NCBI GenBank assembly: GCA_963808315.1
Contig: CAWEFK010000010.1
Location: 62,001 to 126,000, forward strand
DNA: 64,000 bases
Origin: Palsa-504 sp963808315
Lineage (GTDB): Bacteria > Actinomycetota > Actinomycetes > Streptosporangiales > Streptosporangiaceae
Direction: 5' to 3'
The translations under genes and the position numbers were made by a program. The notes beneath the pieces are model-generated. The model ran no database searches, was not told the DNA's origin, and was given only the letters and a program-made list of their open reading frames with translations. Below are positions 7,749 through 16,499 of this stretch, one piece after another (position 1 is the stretch's first letter; each line of letters begins with the position of its first letter).

Positions 7749-8773
7749 TGGAGCAGGTTCTGGTCAGCGGGTCCGCGGGTTTCATCGGCGGGTACGTCGT
7801 AGAAGAACTGCTTAAACGCGGTTACGCGGTGATAGGCATCGACAACTTCTCCAAATACGGGAAGGTCAAGAAGTCCTACGACGATCATCCCCGTTACCGG
7901 ATCGTCGAGGGCGATGCCAGGGATGTCCCGCTGATGACGGAGCTCCTGGCCGGCTGCGATCATTTCATCGCGGGCGCCGCGATGATCGGCGGCATCTCCT
8001 ACTTCCACACCTATGCCTATGACCTGCTGGCCACCAACGAGCGCATCATCGCGGCGTCCTGTGACGCGGCGATCGCGGCGCACCGGGACGGCCGGCTGCG
8101 CAAGGTCACCTACCTGTCCTCGTCCATGGTCTTCGAGAGCGCGACCGAATGGCCGTCGCAGGAGGGCCAGCAGCGGGAGATCCCGCCGCCGCTGTCGTCC
8201 TACGGGTTCCAGAAGCTGGCGGTTGAGTACTTCGCGCGGGCGGCCTGGGACCAGTACCACCTTCCCTACACGCTGCTCCGGCCGTTCAACTGCGTCGGCA
8301 TCGGCGAGAGCCGGGCCCTGGGGGATGAGGAGATCCTGTCGGGAAACGTCCGGCTGGCGATGAGCCACGTCGTTCCCGACCTGGTGCAGAAGGTCCTCAA
8401 GGGCCAGGACCCCCTGCATATCCTCGGTTCAGGCGAGCAGATCCGGCACTACACCTACGGCGGTGACCTGGCGGCGGGGGTGGTGACGGCGATGGAACAC
8501 GAAGCCGCCCGCAACGAGGACTTCAACCTCTCGACCGCGGAGAGCACCTCCGTGCGTGAGCTGGCCGAGGTCATCTGGCGCAAGGTGCACGGTACCTCCA
8601 AGCCGCTGCGACTCGTCCATGACGACCCGTTCGAGTACGACGTGCAGCGGCGAGTCCCGGCCACCGGCAAGGCCAAGCGGATACTCGGCTTCGACGCCGC
8701 CACCTCGCTGGAGACCATGCTGGACGAGGTCATCCCCTGGATCGACGCGGCCGTCAAGTCCGGAACCATCTGA
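7748..8773 (+). CDS. NAD-dependent nucleotide-sugar epimerase/dehydratase (extended SDR)
   Basis: 341 residues from ATG 7748, chosen over TTG 7745 because it overlaps the preceding stop. The cofactor motif is GSAGFIGGYVVEELLKRG with the Asp of IDNFSKYG. The serine of LSSSMVFE and the YGFQKLAVE (YxxxK) pair complete the SDR catalytic set. RPFNCVGIGESRALGDEE and GSGEQIRHYTYGGDLA are substrate-side motifs of UDP-glucose 4-epimerase-like enzymes. The substrate is not determinable from sequence alone. It lies third in the sugar operon and is followed after 2 bp by a GT-C gene. Confidence 0.85.
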   Translation: MEQVLVSGSAGFIGGYVVEELLKRGYAVIGIDNFSKYGKVKKSYDDHPRYRIVEGDARDVPLMTELLAGCDHFIAGAAMIGGISYFHTYAYDLLATNERIIAASCDAAIAAHRDGRLRKVTYLSSSMVFESATEWPSQEGQQREIPPPLSSYGFQKLAVEYFARAAWDQYHLPYTLLRPFNCVGIGESRALGDEEILSGNVRLAMSHVVPDLVQKVLKGQDPLHILGSGEQIRHYTYGGDLAAGVVTAMEHEAARNEDFNLSTAESTSVRELAEVIWRKVHGTSKPLRLVHDDPFEYDVQRRVPATGKAKRILGFDAATSLETMLDEVIPWIDAAVKSGTI

Positions 8774-8775
8774 GC

Positions 8776-10473
8776 ATGGCGGCTGGCGTTGAGCGGGCCG
8801 GGGAGACGGCCGTCGGGCCGGTGGCCGCAGGGTCGACGGGACCGGAGTCGGCGGGTCGACGGCCATGGTGGGTCTGGGCGGTTCCTTTCACCTTGTTGTT
8901 CGTCCTGCTGTGCGTGCGCAACCACTTCCTGTTCACCACCCGCCTGTACGAGCAGGGTGACGGCGGTGCGAATTCGCTCCTGATCAGGCAGGCCAAACAC
9001 TTCACGCTGCTCATCGGCAACTATTCACGCGAGGGTTTCAACCATCCGGGGCCTGCCTATATGTACGTGCAAGCCTTCGGTGAGTACCTGTTCCAGAATG
9101 CTCTGCATGTCGTGCCGACCGCCTGGAACGCGCACATGCTGGCCGTGTTCGCGCTGGACTGTTCCTTCGTCGCACTGGCCGTCGTCGTGGTCTACGGCTG
9201 GACGCACTCGCTGGCGGGCGCGGCCGCCTGCTTCGCCGTCTTTTGCGGCTTCGCGATCGCCTATCCGTCGATCGTGAATTCCGACTGGATGCCGTACATG
9301 TACGTGACGACGTACATGGTGTTCGTGATCGCGGCCGGATCGCTGGTGGCCGGGCGCGGCCAGGACGCGTGGATCTTCGCCCTGACCGGCTGGTTCCTCG
9401 TCCACGGGCATGCCTGCTTCTTGTTCTTCGTGCCGGTGCTCACCCTGGTGGTGCTCGCGGCCGTCCTGTGGCCGCACCGGCATACGCTGCGGGCGTCGGT
9501 CGGATCCTTCTTCCGCGAGCGACGCGGAGTCTGGATCCCGGTCGCGGTCATCAGCGCGGTCTTCGCCTTGCCCATCGTCGTCAACCTGGCGCTGCACTGG
9601 CCGGGGGACTTCGGCAAGTACCTGTCCTACAGCAACTCAGGCCAGGCCGGCGGCCACAGCGTGCGGCAGGTGGTGAAGTATGCGCTGTGGTTCTGGTGGC
9701 CGCACCACACCTGGGCGGCCGCGCTGGTGCCGGTGGCCGGTTACGCGCTCGCGCTCGCCGTCACCGTGTGGCTGAGCCGGGGTCCGTTGCGCCGGTTCCT
9801 GCTCGCGATGCTCGCCGTCAACGTGGTCTCATCGCTCGCCTTCCTGTTCTACACCGCCGTCGGGATCGACGACCTGACCGAGTACTACATCGGCTATTTC
9901 TACTGGTCCGCCCCGTTGGTCACGGTGCTGGTGGTGGTGCTCGGCCTGGCCTCGGGCGCCGGGTCCGCGCGCGCGCGGCTCAGTGCCTGCGTGGCGGTGC
10001 TGGCCGCGGCCCTCACCTTGGCCGTGCTCGCGGTCATCCCCGGCACGCACGCCAGCACCAACGACATCGACCAGGCCCTGCCGAAGGCGGTGGCGACGCT
10101 GGCCGCGCGGGCGCAGGGCAGGACCATCGTGCTGCACATGGACCACCCAGCCTGGGTCGAGACGACCGGATTCCTCACCCAGGCCGAGCGCACCGGGGTC
10201 AAGGCGTGCCTGGACGAGCCGCATTACGCGTTCCTGATGACCAAGCAGCAGATCTGCACGCCCGCGCAGGTCGCCAGCGGCCAAGAGTACTGGTTTTACA
10301 CGCCCGCCGCGCCGCAGGCGCGCGGGTCATCATGCGTTTCAGCGGTGTCGCGGTGGCGCCGGGGCCGGCCCAGCCGTAGCGACCTGGTCGAGCAGGTTCT
10401 TCCGGTAGATCAAGATCGCCCAGTTCGCGACGTGGTCGACCGCCACCGGCTGGCCGAAGTATTGCTCGGCTGA
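8776..10473 (+). CDS. polytopic GT-C-like membrane protein
   Basis: 565 residues as read, with about 11 membrane helices. The first external loop has RLYEQGDGGANSLLIRQAKH and YSREGFNHPGPAYMYVQ, where the acidic GDGG and the NHPGPAY element resemble lipid-linked-sugar-dependent GT-C proteins. The C-terminal soluble segment contains VLHMDHPAWVETTGFLTQAE. The last 50 residues (VSAVSRWRRGRPSRSD…) are Arg-rich and overlap the convergent gene. In the next frame the sequence reads VIMRFSGVAVAPGPAQP and stops at 10379, so a one-base error near 10318 is likely and the true end is probably 10379. It is the last gene of the sugar operon. Confidence 0.7.
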   Translation: MAAGVERAGETAVGPVAAGSTGPESAGRRPWWVWAVPFTLLFVLLCVRNHFLFTTRLYEQGDGGANSLLIRQAKHFTLLIGNYSREGFNHPGPAYMYVQAFGEYLFQNALHVVPTAWNAHMLAVFALDCSFVALAVVVVYGWTHSLAGAAACFAVFCGFAIAYPSIVNSDWMPYMYVTTYMVFVIAAGSLVAGRGQDAWIFALTGWFLVHGHACFLFFVPVLTLVVLAAVLWPHRHTLRASVGSFFRERRGVWIPVAVISAVFALPIVVNLALHWPGDFGKYLSYSNSGQAGGHSVRQVVKYALWFWWPHHTWAAALVPVAGYALALAVTVWLSRGPLRRFLLAMLAVNVVSSLAFLFYTAVGIDDLTEYYIGYFYWSAPLVTVLVVVLGLASGAGSARARLSACVAVLAAALTLAVLAVIPGTHASTNDIDQALPKAVATLAARAQGRTIVLHMDHPAWVETTGFLTQAERTGVKACLDEPHYAFLMTKQQICTPAQVASGQEYWFYTPAAPQARGSSCVSAVSRWRRGRPSRSDLVEQVLPVDQDRPVRDVVDRHRLAEVLLG

Positions 10474-11886
10474 CGGGCTCAGGCCGTTGCCGTCGAGGCT
10501 GGTGATCACGAAGGTTGCATCGTGCCTGGATCCGTCGAACCACGTCGTATCGGTCTCCCAGTCATACCGGATGACCTGGCCGCCCGCCAGGAGGACCGCG
10601 CGCACCTGCACCCGGTTGCCCGAGTGCAGCGTGGTAGCGGAGCCGGTCCAGTAACCAGCCAGACCGTACGTGAGTCCGTGGGCCTCGAGCCACGCGGCCA
10701 GCGGTGCCGTCGGTACCGCGACCGCGGGCCGGGCCGCCGCGATGCTCAACGGCAGCAGCACCGCGATGGCGGCCACGCCTGCCGTCAGGCCGGCCCGCCG
10801 CGGCCCGGCCAGCCGTCCGGGCACGCAGGCACGGGCCGCGAGTACCGCGCCGCAGGGCAGGATGGCGACGACCTCGTAGGGGTTGCTTGGTACCGGCATG
10901 GTCGAGACAACGTACGCCGCGAGGTCGATGACGATCGCGACGCACAGCAGCTGGTCGGCCCGGCTCGCGGTGCGCCAGGTCCACGCCACCCGCGCGATGC
11001 CAGCCGCCGCGGCCAGCAGGCAGGCGAGGCCAAGGATGTATCCCGCATCCCGCGTCAGCGCGGAGGAGCCTGAGCCGGCCTGCGCCCCGAACAGCAGGCA
11101 GACGGCGTGCCAGGCCAGGGCCGCGTTATGCGGCCATCGCCCGGGCGGCGAGATCGCGGTCTTCGGAGCGATCATCTGGTACCCGCCGAAGTGCACCATC
11201 ACCGCGCGGACCGCGCCGGCCAGCGGTACGGAGACGGCCGTGGCCAGGACGTTCGCGGCATCGCCGGTGCGGACCTTCCGCGCGGCCACGGCGCGGTAAC
11301 CGCACACCACGAGGATCGCCGGCACGGCGACGTAGCGGACCGTGGCGTCGCCGAGCTGGCCGGCGCACAAGACCACGAGCAGGAGCGGTGCGGTGTACCG
11401 GGCGGGCACCCGGTCGATCAGCAGGAAGGAGACCAGGAGGAACGTCACGGTCCCGGTGTGGTCGGGCGTTCCCAGCAGGTACGGCGCGTTCGACTCGACG
11501 TGAAACATGGCGGTCAGCACGGCGACCGTGACCCCGGCGCGGGCCACCGCGGCGAGGCCGCGGCTGTCCCTGAGGGCCAGGCCCACCGCACTGACCGTGA
11601 CGACCAGGTAGATAAGCGCGGAGGCAACGTGGCTGGCCCGGTCGGACAGCCCGAAAAAGATCTCAGCAAGCGCGAGGATCGGCACGTCGAAGGTGTAATA
11701 CGTCGCGTCGCCAATGATCCACCCGTGCAGCAAGAGGTGACCGTGCCACATGTCCCACGCCTGCAGCGCGCTGTTGGCCCCGTCCGACGTCACGTACCCG
11801 TCGAAGGAGATCCTCAGGTAGACGGCGAACAGCGCCGGGATGCCGAGGCTCCAGGCCACCAGTGATATTCGCCTGCCCCGGGCCAT
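10339..11886 (-). CDS. polytopic membrane protein, family A copy 2 (putative GT-C)
   Basis: 515 residues. It shares the family A signatures: TSDGANSALQAWDMWHGHL and LLHGWIIGDATYYTFDVP in the first external loop, and LTYGLAGYWTGSATTLHSG plus WAILIYRKNLLDQ in the C-terminal domain. It lies 2 bp after the family B gene on the same strand, so A and B are probably translated together here. It is more diverged from copies 1 and 3 than those are from each other (for example IIGDATYY against MSDVSFY). Role inferred as surface-glycan assembly; substrate unknown. Confidence 0.75.
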   Translation of the reverse strand: MARGRRISLVAWSLGIPALFAVYLRISFDGYVTSDGANSALQAWDMWHGHLLLHGWIIGDATYYTFDVPILALAEIFFGLSDRASHVASALIYLVVTVSAVGLALRDSRGLAAVARAGVTVAVLTAMFHVESNAPYLLGTPDHTGTVTFLLVSFLLIDRVPARYTAPLLLVVLCAGQLGDATVRYVAVPAILVVCGYRAVAARKVRTGDAANVLATAVSVPLAGAVRAVMVHFGGYQMIAPKTAISPPGRWPHNAALAWHAVCLLFGAQAGSGSSALTRDAGYILGLACLLAAAAGIARVAWTWRTASRADQLLCVAIVIDLAAYVVSTMPVPSNPYEVVAILPCGAVLAARACVPGRLAGPRRAGLTAGVAAIAVLLPLSIAAARPAVAVPTAPLAAWLEAHGLTYGLAGYWTGSATTLHSGNRVQVRAVLLAGGQVIRYDWETDTTWFDGSRHDATFVITSLDGNGLSPSAEQYFGQPVAVDHVANWAILIYRKNLLDQVATAGPAPAPPRHR

Positions 11887-11888
11887 CG

Positions 11889-13136
11889 TTACATGTACAG
11901 AATGCGGCGCCTGGCCACGACCACAAGCGCGGGCACGGCGAAGGCGACGATCAGGCCGAGGTAGCGCCCGGACAGGTACCGCCGCGGCATGCCCATTAGC
12001 GGGACCAGCGCCATCAGGTAGGGCTCGATGAGCGAGCGCCCGTCGCCGAACGTGCTGGTCCAGACCTGGCTGGACAGCAGGCCGAGCTGGAGCACGAACA
12101 AGACGAGGGCGATCCGCTCGTGGACAGGCGCGGTCGTGACGAACAGCACGGCCAGCCCGGCGAGCATGAAGATCGCCAGCGTGGCGTACTCGAGCAGGGA
12201 AATGTCGACCACACCCAGGTGGCTGGTGTTGATGTTGGCGAAGTCGTAGTTCAGCGCGTCGACCATGGCCGTGAACGGCACGACGAGGTTACGGCTGCCG
12301 TTCGCGACCAGCGGGAAGTCGCCCTGGACGACCAAATGCACCGTGACTTCCAGCAGGCCGTAGACCACGGCCGGAACGACCCAGACCAGGTCGGCCAGGC
12401 CAGGCCGGCTGCGGCGGCGGGCGATCGCGATGAGCCGGGTTATGGCGATGGCCGCCGGGGCGAGCAGGATGGTTTCCCTGGTGATCGCGCCGTAGGCGAA
12501 CAGGATCGTGGCGAGCACGTACCCGGCCCGGCTGCCCCGCCGGTAGGCGAGCAGGCCGCCCAGCATGCAGGCCTCGGCCAGCGGCTCAGCGGTGTCCCGG
12601 CCGACGCTGATGACCAGGCCGAAGTAGGCGGCGAAGGCGAGTCCCCACAGGGCGTGCCGGCCGGACTCGCGGGCGAACATGCCGCCCAGCATGGCCATGG
12701 CCGCCACCGCCAGGAGGTTGACCACGACCAGGGCGATGGATACGAACTGGTGCTGGCCCAGGGCCAGCAGCCAGGCCAGCACCGGATACCCGAGGCGGGT
12801 GTACCGGTAGGACTGGTCCATGGTGATGCCGTGCGCGGTCGCCTTCCAGTTGGCCGGGGCCAGGGCGAGCCGGTAGTAGAACTGCCCGTCGTAACCCGCC
12901 GAGGGGACGAGCAGCAGGCCGTGCGGGAGCTTACTGCGGTTGGTGTAGACGTGCCCGGCCATGACGAAGTGGATGAGATGCCCCTGGGCCCAGACCTGCC
13001 AGCGGGCCAGGGCGAAGCCGGTCCAGCCCAGGAAGGCGATGACGCCAGGTACCACAGGCCGGTTCCAGCCCGGCCACCGCGGTCGCTCGGGTGGCCGGAG
13101 GGACCGGTCCTCTTCCGACGTCGACGTAAGCTGCAA
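11889..13136 (-). CDS. polytopic membrane protein, family B copy 2 (putative GT-C)
   Basis: 415 residues from the TTG at 13136, which has the ribosome site AGGAGG seven bases upstream. An upstream ATG at 13262 in the same frame would overlap the divergent gene and adds a non-conserved tail, so I prefer 13136. Motifs match copy 1: SAGYDGQFYYRLALAP, HGITMDQSYRYTRLGYPVLA, SVGRDTAEPLAEA and YGAITRETILLAPAA. It sits directly upstream of a family A gene. The A/B pairing recurs at 2496-5451, which suggests that the two proteins work together. Confidence 0.7.
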   Translation of the reverse strand: MQLTSTSEEDRSLRPPERPRWPGWNRPVVPGVIAFLGWTGFALARWQVWAQGHLIHFVMAGHVYTNRSKLPHGLLLVPSAGYDGQFYYRLALAPANWKATAHGITMDQSYRYTRLGYPVLAWLLALGQHQFVSIALVVVNLLAVAAMAMLGGMFARESGRHALWGLAFAAYFGLVISVGRDTAEPLAEACMLGGLLAYRRGSRAGYVLATILFAYGAITRETILLAPAAIAITRLIAIARRRSRPGLADLVWVVPAVVYGLLEVTVHLVVQGDFPLVANGSRNLVVPFTAMVDALNYDFANINTSHLGVVDISLLEYATLAIFMLAGLAVLFVTTAPVHERIALVLFVLQLGLLSSQVWTSTFGDGRSLIEPYLMALVPLMGMPRRYLSGRYLGLIVAFAVPALVVVARRRILYM

Positions 13137-13255
13137 CCGCGAGCCTCCTGGCTTTCTCAGCGGGTGGAGGATGAAATCTTGGCCAGGCGCGCCGAGCTTA
13201 CCAGGGCAACGTCGCACGCTGTGACAGCTGTAACGAATACGATTCGGCAGCGACG

Positions 13256-14956
13256 ATGACACCGAGCCAGAGGGACGTGGTGGCTGCCGTGCCGAGAAGC
13301 GGGACGCTCGGATCCGGGGTTCCGGCTGGCCAGGACACCGGTCTGGCCTCCTCGCCCGGCCGGGGGTTTCGGGGATTCGCGGGGTCTCGGGGATCCGCCT
13401 GGCCCATCCTCACGGCCGCGGCGGCCGTGCTGGCCGTGGCGTTGCTCTTCGTCGCCTACCTGCAGGTGTCCCGCACCTATCCGGAGAACTCCGACGAGTC
13501 GAACGACCTGCTGATGGCGTGGGACATGCTGCACGGAAACGTGCTCCTGCACGGCTGGTACCTGTCGGACGTCTCGTTTATCACGACCGAGCTGCCGCAG
13601 TACCTCGTGCTCGAGCGTTTCTTCGGGCTGCATACCGACACCGCCCACATCGCCGCGGCCATGACCTACACCCTCGTGGTCGTGCTCGCCGTGCTGCTCG
13701 CCAGGGGCCGGGCGCCCGGCCGGGAGGCCTGGCCCCGGATGCTGCTGACGGGCGGCATCATGTTCGCGCCTCAGCTCGGAGTCGCCGTCTTCGTCCTCGT
13801 GCTATCCCTTGGGCACATCGGCACCGCCGTACCGCTGATGCTGACCTGGCTGGTCATAGACAGGGGCCCCCAGACCGGGCGGGGCCGCTGGCTGGTGCCC
13901 GTGGTGGCCGGAGTGCTGCTGACGTGGGTGCTGACCGCTGACCCGCTGGTGCTCGTGGTGGGGATCTTGCCGCTCGTCGCGGTGTGCGTCCTGCGCGTCA
14001 TCCGCGGGGGCGTGGCCGCCCAGTGGTTCGAGGTGTCCCTGGCCGCCGCGGCCATCCTGGCCGACGGGCTGGCCTGGCTGGTCAGCCGGCTGCTGCGCGC
14101 CAGCGGCGCGTTTATCTTGCATCCGGTGCCCTACCAGCTGGCGCCGGTGCACACCTGGCCGAAGCACGCCTGGGTGGTCGGACACGGCCTGCTCGCGCTG
14201 TTCGGCGCCGAGCCGCAGGGTCCCGCGGCCGAGCTGGCCTTCGCCCTCGTGCACCTGGTCAGCGTGGCGCTCGTCGCCTGGGCCAGCTGCCGGGTGGCCC
14301 GGCGCTTCTTCAGCTGGCCCGACATGATCAGCCAGATCCTGCTCCTGGCGATGGTCGTCAACGTACTGGTCTACGTGCCGAGCACGCTGGCCGACGCGAC
14401 CGACCTGAACTCCAGGGAGTTCGCCGTCGTCCTGCCGTTCGGAGCCGTCCTGGCCGGCCGGACCCTGGCGGCCCGCCTGCACGGCCGCGAGGCCACCTCA
14501 CGCCGGTGGCCGCGCCCGGTGCGGCTGGCCGGGCTGGCCGTGCTGGCCTGCTATGCGGCCAGCCTCGGCTACGCCGCGGCTCAGCCGTCGGTTCCCGCGG
14601 CCAACCAGGGGCTCGCGGCGTTCCTAGCCGCGCATCACCTCAGCCACGGCATCGGCGGGTACTGGGAGTCGAGCGTGGTGACCGTGGGCAGCGACGGTGC
14701 CATCACGATCAGGGCGGTGGCGCCTGCAACCTTGCAGCCAGACCTGTGGGAGTCCAAGGCCTCCTGGTACGACCCCGGCTCGCATCAGGCGACGTTCCTC
14801 GTCACCGACAGCGCGTCCGGGTTCTTCAACCACTGGCAGCCCGACTCCGCGGCGCTCGCTGCCCTCGGACAGCCGGCCCGCACCTACCATGACGGCCCGT
14901 ACACCGTCTACGTCTGGGACAAGAACCTGCTGGTTCAGCTCGGGCGCCCGCACTAA
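13256..14956 (+). CDS. polytopic membrane protein, family A copy 3 (putative GT-C)
   Basis: 566 residues. The N-terminal 45 residues are cytoplasmic. The first external loop reads NSDESNDLLMAWDMLHGNV, then LLHGWYLSDVSFITTELP. The C-terminal domain has LSHGIGGYWESSVVTVGSD, LWESKASWYDPGSHQA and YTVYVWDKNLL. It is the closest relative of copy 1 in the window. It is divergent from family B copy 2; the roughly 120 bp between the two likely starts must hold both promoters. It lies 60 bp upstream of pafA but belongs functionally with the glycan genes. Confidence 0.75.
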   Translation: MTPSQRDVVAAVPRSGTLGSGVPAGQDTGLASSPGRGFRGFAGSRGSAWPILTAAAAVLAVALLFVAYLQVSRTYPENSDESNDLLMAWDMLHGNVLLHGWYLSDVSFITTELPQYLVLERFFGLHTDTAHIAAAMTYTLVVVLAVLLARGRAPGREAWPRMLLTGGIMFAPQLGVAVFVLVLSLGHIGTAVPLMLTWLVIDRGPQTGRGRWLVPVVAGVLLTWVLTADPLVLVVGILPLVAVCVLRVIRGGVAAQWFEVSLAAAAILADGLAWLVSRLLRASGAFILHPVPYQLAPVHTWPKHAWVVGHGLLALFGAEPQGPAAELAFALVHLVSVALVAWASCRVARRFFSWPDMISQILLLAMVVNVLVYVPSTLADATDLNSREFAVVLPFGAVLAGRTLAARLHGREATSRRWPRPVRLAGLAVLACYAASLGYAAAQPSVPAANQGLAAFLAAHHLSHGIGGYWESSVVTVGSDGAITIRAVAPATLQPDLWESKASWYDPGSHQATFLVTDSASGFFNHWQPDSAALAALGQPARTYHDGPYTVYVWDKNLLVQLGRPH

Positions 14957-15016
14957 GCCAGCGGTCAATCGGCCCGGGTGCTGTTGTCACTGGGCGACGG
15001 GACGTAGCCTTGGCGG

Positions 15017-16375
15017 GTGGACCGGCGAATATTCGGAGTCGAGAACGAGTACGGCGTTACGTGCACCTTCCGCGGGCAGCGACGGCTTTCCCCCGACGAG
15101 GTCGCGCGCTATCTTTTCCGGCGCGTGGTGTCGTGGGGTCGTAGCAGCAACGTCTTCCTCAGGAACGGGGCGCGGCTCTACCTGGACGTGGGCAGTCATC
15201 CGGAGTACGCGACGCCCGAGTGCGACAACGTCCTGGATCTCGTCGCGCACGACAAGGCGGGCGAGCGGATCCTCGAGGGTCTGCTGGTGGACGCGGACCG
15301 GCGGCTGCGCGAGGAAGGCATCGCCGGGGATATCTACCTGTTCAAGAACAACACGGACTCGGCCGGGAACTCCTACGGCTGCCATGAGAACTACCTGGTC
15401 GGCAGGCACGGCGAGTTCGGCAGGCTGGCCGATATCCTTATCCCGTTCCTGGTCACCCGCCAGATCATCTGCGGCGCGGGCAAGGTGCTGCAGACGCCGC
15501 GCGGCGCGGTGTACTGCGTCAGCCAGCGGGCCGAGCACATCTGGGAGAGCGTCTCGTCGGCCACCACCAGGTCGCGTCCGATCATCAACACCAGGGACGA
15601 GCCACATGCCGACGCCGAGCGCTTCCGGCGGCTGCACGTGATCGTGGGCGACTCCAACATGAGCGAGACCACGACATTGCTCAAGGTCGGGTCGACCGAC
15701 CTGGTGCTGCGGATGATCGAGGCCGGCGCGATCATGCGCGACCTGACCCTGGACAACGCGATCCGGGCGATCCGTGAGGTCAGCCACGACATGACCGGCC
15801 GCAGCCGGGTCAGGCTGGCGAACGGGCGCGAGCTGTCTGCCCTCGACATCCAGTACGAATACCTGAACCGGGCAAAAGACTTCACCGACAAGAACGGCGC
15901 CGACGCGGTCAGCAAGCGGGTTCTCGATATGTGGGAACGGGCGCTGAGCGCGATCGAGACGGGCAACCTCGACCGGATCGCGCGCGAGATCGACTGGGTC
16001 ACCAAGTACCAGCTCATCGAGCGCTACCGGGCCAAGCATGACCTGCCGCTGTCGGCGCCCCGCGTCGCCCAGCTCGACCTGGCCTACCACGATGTGCACC
16101 GTGGCCGCGGCCTTTATTACCTGCTGCAGCGCGCCGGGGCGGTGGAGCGAGCCGCCCGTGACATCGACATCTTCGAGGCGAAGTCCGTCCCGCCGCAGAC
16201 CACCCGGGCGAAGCTGCGTGGTGAGTTCATCCGCCGGGCCCAGGAGAAGCGGCGTGATTTCACCGTCGACTGGGTGCACCTGAAGCTTAACGACCAGGCC
16301 CAGCGCACCGTCCTGTGCAAGGACCCGTTCCGCTCGGTGGACGAACGGGTCGAGAAGCTGATCGCCGGCATGTGA
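15017..16375 (+). CDS. pafA: Pup-protein ligase PafA
   Basis: 452 residues, full length for the family, from a GTG start. PafA activates the C-terminal glutamate of Pup and joins it to lysines of target proteins for proteasomal degradation. Visible hallmarks: FGVENEYGVTC with the magnesium-binding Glu9, RLYLDVGSHPEYATPECD with the catalytic Asp57, FKNNTDSAGNSYGCHENYL, SATTRSRPIINTRDEPHAD and the C-terminal FTVDWVHLKLNDQAQRTV. These match the mycobacterial enzyme closely, including residue numbering. The usual partners pup, dop, prcB and prcA are not upstream; a GT-C gene is. Confidence 0.97.
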   Translation: MDRRIFGVENEYGVTCTFRGQRRLSPDEVARYLFRRVVSWGRSSNVFLRNGARLYLDVGSHPEYATPECDNVLDLVAHDKAGERILEGLLVDADRRLREEGIAGDIYLFKNNTDSAGNSYGCHENYLVGRHGEFGRLADILIPFLVTRQIICGAGKVLQTPRGAVYCVSQRAEHIWESVSSATTRSRPIINTRDEPHADAERFRRLHVIVGDSNMSETTTLLKVGSTDLVLRMIEAGAIMRDLTLDNAIRAIREVSHDMTGRSRVRLANGRELSALDIQYEYLNRAKDFTDKNGADAVSKRVLDMWERALSAIETGNLDRIAREIDWVTKYQLIERYRAKHDLPLSAPRVAQLDLAYHDVHRGRGLYYLLQRAGAVERAARDIDIFEAKSVPPQTTRAKLRGEFIRRAQEKRRDFTVDWVHLKLNDQAQRTVLCKDPFRSVDERVEKLIAGM

Positions 16376-16499
16376 CCCGCGCCGAGCGCCAGGAAACTCG
16401 CCGCCGCGACCGCTAGCATGACAGCGGAAAACCTGCTCGCCAGGTATCTCCCGTTGACAATGCATCGCCCTGCCCGCGCACGATCCGGAAGAGGACTGG

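Noticed and set aside
13137..13262. Upstream ATG for the family B copy 2 gene
   Set aside because: The extension overlaps the start of the divergent family A gene and has no conserved sequence; TTG 13136 has AGGAGG at correct distance.
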